This document shows positions 1-10,404 of a DNA stretch of 64,000 nucleotides, in pieces. Below the pieces are notes generated by a model. The model was not told where the DNA came from. It searched no databases and saw nothing but the letters and a program-made list of their open reading frames with translations. The stretch spans positions 16,368,001 to 16,432,000 of the forward strand of contig OU612068.1 of the NCBI GenBank assembly GCA_914767715.1. The letters are read 5' to 3'. Position numbers and translations under genes: made by a program. Within the stretch, counting starts at the first letter, position 1. Each line of letters starts with the position of its first letter. This DNA is from Membranipora membranacea. Its lineage: Eukaryota > Bryozoa > Gymnolaemata > Cheilostomatida > Membraniporidae.

Positions 1-3000
1 CATAACACAACATAACTTTCTAAACAATTACATGATATATGGTTTAACAACTGCAATTTGTTGTCGCTCTATATCTTAGTAACCTGTTGGTACATTTTCT
101 CACACAAAATTTGATCTTTACCAAAAAGGGAGTATCAACAGCAATAGATGTAAAACTTTCTTATTATGAACGAATTTCCACTCAGTATATGCTTACAGAT
201 CATTGTCGTCTTCCTTGCCTCACGAACTCCTGAGCAGAACTACATACTATCCATATCCATTTCATCTTCATCATCTCACAATAATCAAATCGTCCTTGAT
301 GCAATGTTCAATAATTTAAAAAATACAAGGTTACCTCCATTTTCATCATCTGTTTTTATACCATTATTTACTAAACTTACATGGTCCAGTTAGAAAAGTG
401 CACAGCTTACAGAATTACAAAATTGCAAACAGTGAGTTATGGACATACAAATTTGTATCAGGGAGTTGTATTCTCCATAAAGTTGACTCACTAGCTATGC
501 ACACAAATAACGTCAACAATGAAGACTTGTATGGTTTGTGTGCAGTCATTAGTTGGACTAAAACATTTGTAACTCAAGTTGAGAAAGGTCTCTAGCTGAA
601 ATTGACTTTTTCATTGACAGAAAACATAACTAGAGTGGAGTAATCCGGAATTTTTTTCAAGTTGTACTACAACTGATCGGAGCCATCACATAAGCATTGG
701 CAGTGTGGAGTATTGTACTACCCCTAATGTTGAATACACCTTCATATACATGATTGCAGTGGTTGAATTGCATGTAAGTAAACTAAAATGTCTTTTTATT
801 TTGCTTCAACTCAACTGCATGTTATGTTGTTGCCTGCTAGCAGTGCAGTGCATCATGTCATACATTTCCAGTGTTAACTATCTTTTTTAGATAGTTATTT
901 TCATTTTTACACACTATCATCACTGGTATTTGGTGTTGCTCACATGTGTATTTTGCTTAGAGAAGCAGACTACTAAGTAAACACTAAACATGCTATCATC
1001 ATCAGATGTACTAAATGCTGGACTTTTACTTTGTAATTGTTAGCAGCATTGATTGAACATGATGAAGGTTAGCACCTACCTTGTCACTGTGCTTTCAAAC
1101 ATGTGTACTTTGCCTCGATATAGTAACATACCACCAAAATAGGCTTGATACTGAACATGGTCCAAAAGAAGCCCACATGTCAAAACATTTGAATATGAAC
1201 ACATGACTAATAGTATGATCAAGGAGTAAAATGATAGGTACGCTACTATTACTTGCAAACCGTAATGCCTTCGCAGGCATGCTTCAATAGCCCACCCGTT
1301 ACACAGAAAGGATAGGCCTAATGTGTCTACATTGAAGAATGGCTCACCACCACATGACCCACGTAGAATGTATTTGTTTTATTTTGATTAGGGTTTGCCT
1401 GCACCAGCGGAATTGGGTTTTTATCCCTTCTATTGCATCAGGTTCAACTGCCTGTGCTTACTGTCTTACCTAGCGTTCGCCTGTGAGTATGGTCAGTGAA
1501 TGGATTGCAATCATGCACAGAATACTCATTGCTAACCCGTCAGAAAACAGCAGAAAATCCAAAATACTTTAGATAGATGTAAAAGAGAGCTATACTTAAC
1601 CGATGCCAAGGCCTACAGCAAGGGGGGTTTCGCTATGTATCTCAGGAATCAATGGGTTCATTCATACTCAGCCTTCCGCAGCGTAATATGCAAGGGCTTA
1701 TCAAGTACCATTAACTTGCTTACTGGTTCCATATAGCATGCATATATTATATAAATGGTATAGGCCTACTGATATTGGTGAAATGTACTTTACGACTCTC
1801 TGTTGACAACTCTCTGTTGACAACACCTGTTACCAACCGAAATTGCTGTATTTATATCATGAATGGCATGTGATGGTTACAATCTGAAAAATTCATCAGA
1901 GTGATGTTTCTGAAAAATAGACCTTTGACTGCAGCGTACCGAAATCGGTCTGCATGCTCATTTTTAGGGATTAAAATCACCTCCCACAACTTTGTGAAAA
2001 AGATGAAAGATGTGAAAGGATAGATTTTATATCGTTGATTCTTAGAAGTCTATTTTAATTTTAACCTCTTTTTGGTTAAATACTAGAGGCTATTCTTTCC
2101 TTCTCTACCAGGAGATTTGAAAATCAAGACTCCTCATTGACCTCTGAGAGATGAGATATGAAGGCATTTTCCTTCAAACTTCATACTCAAGTTCTAACAT
2201 GTGGTTTAAAATTGGTATCCTGTATTGATTTAGAGCTTATATAATGGATTTTAAAAACATGATGTTTGCGTGTGATGTCAGGCAGTGAAATGAGGTCTGT
2301 CTTACTGAAATTTGAGTTGCTTGTGACTGATGATTATCCCGTGATTAATGGCTACACATCTGCTTATTGGTATTTTTGTGTTCTAGTGCTAGTCATACCT
2401 TTGAGATAAACATGAGATAAGAGAGTGGAACTTCAAAAGTTATATCGATGGTTTTACTCCTTGCTTTTATGCTTCACTTTTAAATTGGGATTTAATCTAT
2501 TGTTGCAACTAGGGTATAAACAGATATTCTGAAGATGCAAACTCGAAATCGGTATTCCCATTACAAACCAGCTCAGCATAGGCCTAATTATATCATCAAT
2601 GCTGCAACATGTTAGTCAGTCAGGTTAGCATAATATTGTCAGCAAAACTGTCAATTCTCCTGAGGGGTACCTGTGTTCATTCATGAACTATTACTGTATA
2701 CTATACTGTAACCATTACACATATCGTTACAATGACATAAGACACCCAACACTACTGTTAAGAAGTCTGCTACCAAGAGTCTCCCAAATATCGCAATAAA
2801 GCCAACATGTAACTTACAGATGTGACTAAAATTGCGTCTGTATCGATGACTAACCCATCAGGTATTGTTATGCCTCACCCTTGTGTCGCTGGCCACAGAT
2901 GCAAGATCATGCGCTCTGCATATGACACAGCCTGGATTAATCGGTTGGTCTGCATCACATTTTCGTGTTGGTTGCTTTTCAATGCCATCTCCCGATACCT

Positions 3001-4002
3001 GGCCTTGATGCTGTATAACTCACCTTGATGATCGGTCTCTTACTTGCCATTGATGAGGTACATGCTGTAGAGATGTTTTTGTGACACTACCAAGCTGCCC
3101 TATTCCTAGTCATGGTGTTATCACAGTTGAGTAAAGCTTTAGGTCACTGTTTGTTTCATGAGTAACGTTCACTTCTCTGCCTCATGGTCACAGGTCTAGT
3201 TTGAGGTCGAGGTCATGATGGTTCTGTCTGGCTTTGTTTTCAAACGCCCCATTACTCTACAACTCTATATTCAGCTGGAACGGCATTCCAATGTTCCTTA
3301 TCCTTGGAACGTTTCATGACAATTTTCATAACCGGGATTTAAAAAAAAAAGACTGATCAGGAGCAATTCTCCTTTGTGTCAGGTTGCCATTTCAGTATTT
3401 CACCTGTATATTGCTGCTATTTCTTTGGTCAGCACCGACTTTATCATACTGCTGTATGAATTATGACTCAACTTTATATATAGCTGTATGAATACATTAC
3501 TTTCTAAACTCAAGCATCTGTCAGAAAAGGCCAGTATTATGGCCGCTAACCTGATGGCTTACTGACTGAAATTAGCTAATCATCAAAGGTGTTTTGTCCA
3601 CATACTCTTCATCTGAAGCACATCCAAATTTATTGATGTCATGCCATATCATTCATTTGACACCGCTCTCAATTTTAAAGAATAATGGCTGATTATTCAA
3701 CTGTAATCTTTGTTGCGGCCAGTGGCGAGTTTGCATAGCATTGCTACAAGCATAGGTTTTCAGACAAAGGCAAAATATCCGCATAGTCAAGGCATAAATT
3801 ACTTGTTCTCCAATCAACAAGATGCTCACTCAATATATTGCTGAGGGTAAATAGTTCACTCCGTGGAGATGTGATATTATAATATTTAGGACTGCGTAGA
3901 CTGTTTTCACATCATTGATTCCAGTTCTCGCATTCAACTCACACAGTGCATAGTTGTATTACGCTAATCGCTAAGCTTTCCTTCCTTGTCTTGTTGTTTC
4001 AG
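1..4002. other. Gene-poor upstream part of unit A
   Basis: No convincing coding exon was found here. Short open frames (60-75 codons) occur on both strands, but they lack codon constraint between units and have no splice partners in phase. A 42-nt stretch at 2820-2861, bounded by a good acceptor (AACTTACAG) and a GT donor, is open in the phase 1-1 class used by the confirmed exons, but it is too short to trust. A 14-bp direct duplication (ACTCTCTGTTGACA twice) lies near 1795-1825. The equivalent regions of the other units are the same kind of DNA and are not listed separately. Confidence 0.6.
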
Positions 4003-4203
4003 TAGTATGATTGAAGGAGATTGATTTGAATCAAGAGAGTATTGCGCACGATTATAAACATCGTACTATACCTGCTCCTGCAGCTCATGTATCAATCAGT
4101 GATTTAAGAATGGATGCTAGGAGATCATCAGCTAATGGGGACGGCAGCAGTAGAAATGACAGCTCAGGAAACAGCTCCTCAACTGATAACATATATGCTC
4201 AAG
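4003..4203 (+). CDS. Serine-rich upstream exon, unit A (partial gene)
   Basis: A candidate exon bounded by a very strong acceptor (long pyrimidine tract ending TTGTTTCAG) and a donor, CAAG|GTAAAT. All frames have a stop near the acceptor, so coding probably starts at the ATG at 4110, which has A at -3 and G at +4. From there 31 codons are open to the donor, encoding a polar Ser/Asn/Gly/Asp-rich segment, and the exon ends in phase 1. Phase 1 is compatible with exons 3, 4 and 5 of the downstream gene (7934, 8232, 8620) but not with its exon 2. It could therefore be the N-terminus of an isoform lacking the membrane segment, or it may end on a nearby exon: an acceptor at 5162-5163 would add 17 codons and a stop. 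Function unknown. Confidence 0.45.
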
Positions 4204-5545
4204 GTAAATACCTCTTTATGACATGTTGTAGAATAAATATACTATCTTTTTCCTTACAACGCACCCGGCCGGTAGTCGGTTTTTGGTTTGTATTCCGGAA
4301 ATTGTACTCAAATGATACAAAAATAACAGCATCACCTAGTTATTGATGGTAATACAAGCTGTTGTAGGCCCTTACTATGTGTATATGTACAGTGTAATGT
4401 TAAAAGTAGGCAATCTCGGAATAGCCTTTTGAATATTAATAATCATTATCCAAAAGTCCATAATTAGAATATAGTGCTAATTTGTATTTCTTCCGCATAT
4501 CAGAGTCTGCTGCCTTTTGTTTTAAACACTTCTTCTCGCTGCTGATGTTACATTAACACTACACTGAGCCCGATGGTGTATATGTATTTATACAAGCACT
4601 GATATATATTTTATGGATGATGGGTACATATCTGGCTCTGAGCAAGCATATGGCTACTCATGTTTGGTTGCTGGACCGCATTCCTCATCCTTGATTGGTC
4701 CACAAGTTTAGAATCTAGAATAGCTGACTCTTGTAAACTTTTGTCAAGCAGATTGCCTGAGTCATATCAATGACCACAAGTACTATTGTCAGAGACCCGC
4801 TTATAGGCGACAAGAAGGTCTACCACTAGGTAGACACACATTTCGATAATTGCTATGATATGAAATGGTGCCTTGGTACTTGGCTAGTCGTTACATCGAA
4901 CAACTGTTGCTGGTATAATGGGTTAAGTCTGGCAGTCTTTCTCTACCAGTAACTCGCAGTCGAAGTTCTATATGCAGAATAATATGGTAGACACTAATAA
5001 ACAGCGATCAATGTTGGAATTTGATCAAAATCTGTTGTCAATCATCGAGTAAGATGACTCATCATACAGTCGGTAGCTTAGCTATTATCTATTTAGTGCA
5101 TAGCAGTGGAAAGCTAACTGATATGCCACTGGTCACATGGTCCAGATTTTTTGCTGCCCTCAGACAAACAATGGCAGCAACGTTTTAGATATGACATGAA
5201 CAATGAGAAGATTTGAGCAAGGGGGGTTGGATGGGTTTATGTAACTATTTGACATGATCATGTTTCTGCGTTGTCATTCTAGCTGTGTAGGACATACCTT
5301 TGGCCTAACACCCACAGTTAATGTTTAAAAACTTGAAGATATATGCCTATTTGAAACCTTAATTCTGGAATAATTAATCTCCCTTTCTTCCACCTCCAAT
5401 CCCCATTCCCTACACGTTACTATAATCCGCTGGAAGATGCTCACACCGATATTCTTTGCGTCTAACAGTGAGTTGAAGTTGTGTAATGGCGCAACAGCGA
5501 CGATGCGTCATTGCTAAATTGTCAGCGAGTTAACAAAGCAGCACC
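4204..5545. other. Non-coding interval before the first-exon array, unit A
   Basis: No ORF with coding character. There is one strong acceptor-like site (TTTTTTGCTGCCCTCAG ending at 5163) followed by a short frame. There is also a perfect 7-bp hairpin, GTCTACC-ACTA-GGTAGAC, near 4819-4836. The rest is AT-rich spacer, very well conserved among all units, which by itself only reflects recent duplication. Confidence 0.5.
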
Positions 5546-5706
5546 ATGGATTATTCTCTTATTGTTGATTGTATTCTTGTGAATGCAGTTCTGTTCTGTA
5601 CACCTTTGGGTGGTGTCTTCTTGTGGACTACGTCCCTCTTTATCAAACCATTAGCTCTTCTTGTGATTGTCAATATGATGCTCTATCTCAGAGTTCTCAC
5701 CATTGT
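5546..5706 (+). CDS. Alternative first exon A1, hydrophobic N-terminus
   Basis: A 54-codon frame opens at an ATG in an excellent context (GCAGCACCATGG) with an in-frame TAA 15 nt upstream, so it is a true start rather than an internal exon. The peptide is strongly hydrophobic: one membrane segment around residues 10-33 and a second from about 35, with Lys34 between them and Arg49 late in the second. The frame would stop at 5708-5710, but the stop overlaps a consensus donor (ATTGT|GTAAGT), leaving 53 codons plus two nucleotides. That phase matches exon 2 at 7605, giving Val at the junction. Differences from A2 are five synonymous and one Met/Ile, indicating constraint on this frame. The splice is inferred. 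Confidence 0.6.
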
Positions 5707-6012
5707 GTAAGTATGACTGATATATTTGAATCGTCTACCCTTGTCTTATTTTGAGTACAATATATCATCTCTTTCAGAAAGGTGAGCACAGGTTTAGATA
5801 GTGTAGTCTTATTAAAGAAAAACTTCAGATGGTTTATCTAATGACTAGTTCTTTAAGAAACGTAAAGGCTTTGATTTGGTTTAATTTATTTTGCAACACA
5901 GAAAAAAACTCACCGATACTCTTTGCGCCAAACAATGAGTTTAAGTTGTGTAATGGCGCAACAACGACGAAGCTTGTTTGTTAAATTGTCAGCGAGTTAA
6001 CAAAGCAGCACC

Positions 6013-6173
6013 ATGGATTATTCTCTTATTGTTGATTGTATTCTTGTGAATGCAGTTCTGTTTTGCACACCTCTGGGTGGTGTCTTCTTGTGGACTACGT
6101 CCCTCTTTATCAAACCATTAGCTCTTCTTGTGATTGTGAATATCATGCTCTATCTCCGAGTTCTCACCATTGT
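6013..6173 (+). CDS. Alternative first exon A2
   Basis: The second copy of the hydrophobic first exon, 467 bp after A1, with the same Kozak ATG, upstream stop and GTAAGT donor. Against A1 it carries TTC/TTT, TGT/TGC, TTG/CTG, GTC/GTG and AGA/CGA changes, all synonymous, plus one Met-to-Ile change at residue 44. Its leader differs from A1: the right arm of an inverted repeat (TGCGTCATT in A1) has been replaced. It is followed by a long spacer that holds a separate exon-like open frame (6306-6450). Confidence 0.6.
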
Positions 6174-6305
6174 GTAAGTGTGACTGATATATTTGAATCG
6201 TCTACCCTTGTCTTATTTTGAGTACGATATATCATCTCTTGCTGTAAAGATATGCAGTTATTTTTGTTTTTTTTTAATTGTGTTTTTATTGTCACCCTCA
6301 ATAAG

Positions 6306-6450
6306 GATCTGATTGAAAATGTCGGTCAATATATTAACCACAAAAGGAAGCGTCTTTTTAGGCATCATCACTGAGATACCAGAAGTTAGACAAGAAGTTG
6401 TGGTGAGCACAGGTTTAGAAAGTGTAGTCTTATCAGAAAAAAACTTCTGA
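6306..6450 (+). other. Exon-like open frame in the long spacer of A2
   Basis: After an acceptor-like site (CCCTCAATAAG) a 43-codon frame begins with ATG at 6319 and runs to TGA at 6448-6450. An internal GTG|GTGAGC donor lies at 6402/6403. If the A2 first exon were spliced to 6306, unit A would read Val-Ile-stop, because the sequence is GATCTGATT. In C' the matching GATCAGATT keeps the frame open into the 43 codons. It may be an alternative second exon that is dead in A. Low confidence. Confidence 0.25.
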
Positions 6451-6773
6451 TGTTTTATTTATCTAACGACTAGTTCTTCCAGCAACACAAAGGCTTTGAC
6501 TTGTCTACCCTTGTCCTATTCTAGGTGCAGTCTTTTTCGTAAACTTATGTATATATGGTGAGCACAGGTTAAGAAAGTGTCCTCTTATTTAATAATTTAT
6601 CTAATGTCTAGTTCTTCAAGAAACGTTAAAGCTTTGATTTGAATTCATTTAGCTAGACAGACAAAAACTCACACCGATATTCTTTGCGTCTAACAGTGAG
6701 TTGAAGTTGTGTAATGGCGCAACAGCGACGGTGCGTCATTGCTAAATTGTCAGCGAGTTAACAAAGCAGCACC

Positions 6774-6934
6774 ATGGATTATTCTTTGATTGTTGATTCT
6801 ATTCTTGTGAATGCAGTTCTGTTCTGCACACCTCTGGGTGGTGTCTTCTTGTGGACTACGTCCCTCTTTATCAAACCATTAGCTCTTCTTGTGATTGTCA
6901 ACATGATGCTCTATCTCAGAGTTCTCACCATTGT
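6774..6934 (+). CDS. Alternative first exon A3
   Basis: The third first-exon copy, 761 bp after A2. Kozak ATG, in-frame upstream TAA and donor GTAAGT are all kept. Against A1 there are four synonymous changes (CTT/TTG, TGT/TGC, TTG/CTG, AAT/AAC) and one Cys9Ser. The leader contains the imperfect inverted repeat AATGGCGCA ... TGCGTCATT also present at A1, a candidate promoter-proximal element. Confidence 0.6.
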
Positions 6935-7240
6935 GTAAGTATGACTGATATATTTGATTCGTCTGCCCTTGTCTTATTTTGAGTACAATATATCATCTCT
7001 TTCAGCAAGGTGAGCACAGGTTTAGATAGTGTAGTCTTATTAAAGAAAAACTTCAGATGGTTTATCTAATGACTAGTTCTTTAAGAAAAGTAAAGGCTTT
7101 GATTTGGTTTAATTTATTTTGCAACACAGAAAAAAACTCACCGATACTCTTTGCGCCAAACAATGAGTTTAAGTTGTGTAATGGCGCAACAACGACAAAG
7201 CGTCATTGTTAAATTGTCAGCGAGTTAACAAAGCAGCACC

Positions 7241-8741
7241 ATGGATTGTTCTCTGATTGTTGATTCTATTCTTGTGAATGCAGTTCTGTTCTGTACACCT
7301 CTGGGTTATGACTTCTTATGGACTGCATCCTTCTTTATCAAACCATTAGCTCTTCTTGTGATTGTGAATATTATGCTCTATCTCAGAGTTCACACCATTG
7401 TGTAAGTGTGACAGATTTGTTAATTTTGTCTATTCTCAATCGATATAAATGGACAATTCATGTTACAAATATATATTCTGTGAAAGGGACTATCTGTGTA
7501 AGTAATTTAGGTGTGCTTATCCTGAGCTCTGAAGGCAATAATGCCGTCATCAGCGATCAATTCATGTTGTTCTTAGTTAGAGTTATTTGTGATTTCTGCT
7601 TTAGGACTCCGTTGATTGAGTTTATGACAGATGAAACCAGAATGATGAGACGCATAAATGCGCAGCAATCCTCACAACCTACACAAGAAATATTTAAAGA
7701 AAACCACGATAGGAAAATACACGTACGGTCATATGAGAAAGCTAAAGACATGACCAGCCTAATCAAACTGTTTAATGGTGAGTGCAGATAATATTACAGG
7801 CTGCTTGATTTAACCTTGGTTAAATTGGAGCGATCTTACATCCAACTCTTATGGCATAGAGCTTGTCTGCATGTTGTTGCACTAACTTTGACCATTCTTC
7901 CGGCTTTGATGAAATAAATACATTGTATTACAGAAAAATCTGAGACGCTGTTTCCACAACGGCATCAACGACATCAGAACAACCCTGCTAGAATGGTTGA
8001 ATATAATCGAACGGATGGCCAACATTATGTGGATGGTAAGTTTTGATCATTTCTTTACCAGTCATAAGTACACAAAGTACAAAAGTACACAGCAAAGCGA
8101 AGTCATGTCCTCTTGAATCAAGGGAACACAACCTAGAAACTGACCTAGAATTAACATAACACAGTGTGTTTGACTTTTCAGAATCTAGTAATTAGGTTGT
8201 GGCTTATTTTTAGCTATTGCTGTTCTCCCAGGATCTGATACATTCGCTGCTGGAGATCCGTTACTTGTGGTTCCACAGCAAAACCCTCCACATGAACATC
8301 GCAATGTCCATCATCAACAAGGTAATTATTTACCAACGCAACTCCCTGAAATTCAGAAAAGAATTACTGATGTAACTAGAACAAGTTATACTTTCAGATA
8401 TTAATTTATGTAGCGCTCAGCTAGAGAATTACCATTGTAAGTTGATAGGAAAGACTATATAATATACCAACATAACAAGTTGTATGTCTGCAGCCAACTA
8501 TATTGAAAAGCTTGGTCAAGATAGGCCACTTTCATCATGATGTTATCTCATATAATTTTGGAGTCTAGGATCTCGCTACTGGTGTGTTCTATTGATCATG
8601 TTGCATTTGACAATTATAGATAGCACTGAAGAAACCAGCTGGATCATTCCAAAGAGAGTGGAGAGGGTCAACGTGGTGGTTAACAGGATAGTTGAGCAGA
8701 GGGTTGTGGCCATCAGGACTTACCGCTCAACGCAGCTTTAA
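7241..8741 (+). CDS. Five-exon gene for a predicted two-TM small membrane protein, unit A
   Basis: Exons read by eye: 7241-7401, 7605-7777, 7934-8035, 8232-8321 and 8620-8741, with TAA at 8739-8741. All introns are GT-AG; the junction phases are 2, 1, 1, 1 and every junction keeps the frame open. Total 648 nt, 215 residues. Residues about 10-33 and 35-58 are hydrophobic (two likely membrane helices). Residues 60-175 are polar, with basic stretches in exon 2 and a His/Gln/Pro/Asn-rich exon 4. The C-terminal 40 residues (exon 5) begin acidic and become basic and valine-rich. The first exon (A4) is the most diverged of the four in this unit (Tyr3Cys, Gly23Tyr, Val24Asp, Leu51His among others). 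Exons A1-A3 end in the same phase and could replace it. AATAAA follows at 8792. I do not recognise the family. Splicing is predicted, not proven. Confidence 0.62.
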
Positions 8742-8791
8742 AAAACCATCAAAAAATTTAAAATCTGTATATACTACAAATGTACAGCGGT

Positions 8792-8797
8792 AATAAA
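8792..8797 (+). terminator. Poly(A) signal of the unit A gene
   Basis: AATAAA 51 nt after the stop codon of the five-exon gene; the same hexamer follows the B, C' and B' genes. A second AATAAA lies at 8973-8978 just after a hairpin. Confidence 0.55.
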
Positions 8798-8921
8798 TAT
8801 TTTTTTGTCGCAGACATATTGTACATATTCATCAAGGTTTCATTCTGTTTACATTTTATTTTTTTTTTGCATTGTGTCGTCTGTTAACCTGGCACTAGTT
8901 TATTCTTCTATACAGAAAAAC

Positions 8922-8978
8922 TTCTGCCACCACATTTGACATAACTGTTATTGTGGGGGCAGAATTTAAAACAATAAA
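8922..8978 (+). promoter_or_regulatory. 3' hairpin followed by a second poly(A) signal
   Basis: TTCTGCCACCAC (8922-8933) pairs with GTGGGGGCAGAA (8953-8964) at 11 of 12 positions, with a 19-nt loop, and AATAAA follows at 8973. The arms are unchanged in B (22405-22447), C' (42837-42879) and B' (56316-56358), while the loop differs between units (GTTATT in A and C', GCTACT in B and B'). Could be a 3' UTR element or merely a palindrome. Confidence 0.4.
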
Positions 8979-10404
8979 AAGTCATATAAGGATAACAAAC
9001 TCTGCATTGTGTTTACCTTTTGAACTGGACTGATATCGATACAGCTAATTTGAACTAAGGATGTCCATCAGATCAAGCAAATAAATAATCAATGCCAGTG
9101 GGATCAGTATCCCATATCGCAAACTTCAAGAATGATTCAATTTGCCTGCATTTGGAGATTTCAGCGGTCAGCAGCTCACCAGTAGATTGGGGATGCCTGG
9201 AATACAAGTAAATAAACTTGATCTGCCAAAGTCACTGGTGGGATGCTAAATGATGTTTTGCCTTTATTTTCGATCATGAATTAAGATTCATCGAATCCTA
9301 TTTTCACGTCAATCTCATAGTTCATGCTGGTATTCAAGTTGCTAGTAGGATAGTCAAACCAGAGTCGGGGCAGGGGTATCCTCCCTGGTTACGGTTGACA
9401 AGGGAAAATCTAGAGATGAGTGATCTGGAGTTGTGTTACCAATTTAAACAGTGACAGTGACTTCAACTGTGTTAGGTAAGAAATGTACTTGGATAGAAGT
9501 TGATTTATGTCTGAGTTTTTGAAATCATAAAGGCATTGGGTTTTGTCACTTTGAATTAGACTGAGGAAATATATGGAATACTATTGCTTTTTGAGATCGA
9601 GACTCAAGATAGTGCCAGTGTGCGAATGTCTTAGCTGCTCTGATAAAACACATAGAGATATTAATTGACAATTCTGAAGGGAAGCGGAGATATTATGTCA
9701 GGGTCTTAAATTGAAAGTTAGCGCTCACGTTTTTAAAACAGTGATAAATGTCTTTGGAATGTGCTTCTACAGAGATCATGTCCTCAGTTTTTCAAAAAAT
9801 ATGACAAAGGTAACACGCGCAGACCAAGGGTGAATTGACTGTACCATCTCTGCGCGGACTTGACTAAACAACTGCTCACCAACATCTTCACATAGTGATA
9901 GGTGGAAGAACAGTCCTGAAAAACCATCTGACATGATCTTTTTCAATTATATTCCATGATTATCATTATCATTATATCGATAGTATGTAGGTATTATTAT
10001 GATCTTTGTTGGTTTAGAACAGCCTTGGGGTGGAATGCCTTGTGAATTGGACTGTAAACATAATTTTTTTTTTATAAAAAGGAGGATTATGCTGCGCTTG
10101 TAATGGAATGGATAATCCGCTTCCACCCATTCCAGTGATGCATCAATTAATCATTCTCAGATAGTATTATTTGAATAGATCAAATGGTCCAATAATTTTA
10201 CGTTTTGGCAGAAATTCGAGAATGCTAGGAAAAACCTGGTTGTTAGATCTAATCAGTAGGGCTAGATGCGGTCTGGAGTTCTGCCCAGCTGAAGACAGGA
10301 AATTTAGATCAATACATTAAAATCTAAAAAAACCAAATTTAATGTCAGTGAACTTAAAGTCAAGTTATTTGACAAGAGAGAAGTTGCAGTTGAGAGTCAT
10401 AAGT
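8979..10404. other. 3' spacer of unit A
   Basis: No gene supported. A minus-strand frame of about 67 codons, open in B, C' and B', is broken here by a 1-nt insertion. Low-complexity T/A runs lie near 10060-10080, and a short inverted pair GGATTAT/ATAATCC flanks the segment after it. Confidence 0.5.

Larger units (their letters stand above)
1..10404 (+). repeat. Tandem array unit A (about 10.4 kb)
   Basis: The first unit of a long direct tandem array. The motif CATAACACAACATAACTTTC at position 1 recurs at 10405, 23881, 44316 and 57791, and the sequence after each recurrence is collinear for kilobases with scattered substitutions and small indels. Unit A lacks the 3.34-kb insertion present in B and B'. 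It carries, in order, about 4 kb without a clear gene, a serine-rich exon, four copies of a hydrophobic first exon, four downstream exons and a 3' flank. The unit edge given is only the window start; the true phase of the array is arbitrary. Confidence 0.93.

Noticed and set aside
166-595. Short plus-strand frames at the start of each unit (75-107 and 65 codons)
   Set aside because: Unit-specific indels shift or end the frame (the 367-381 site and the MITE in D), with no sign of constraint.
4819-4836. Perfect short hairpin considered as part of a tRNA or structured RNA
   Set aside because: No cloverleaf, no A or B box, only a 7-bp stem.
5569-5754. 61-codon Cys-rich frame overlapping each first exon
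   Set aside because: It is a shadow of the 54-codon frame in another register: changes between copies are synonymous in the 54-codon frame, which also has the Kozak ATG and the in-phase donor.
7318-7791. 157-codon continuous frame across first exon A4, intron 1 and exon 2
   Set aside because: Its front part is out of register with the constrained first-exon frame and it starts at TTG. The back part is real as exon 2 (7605-7777), reached by splicing.
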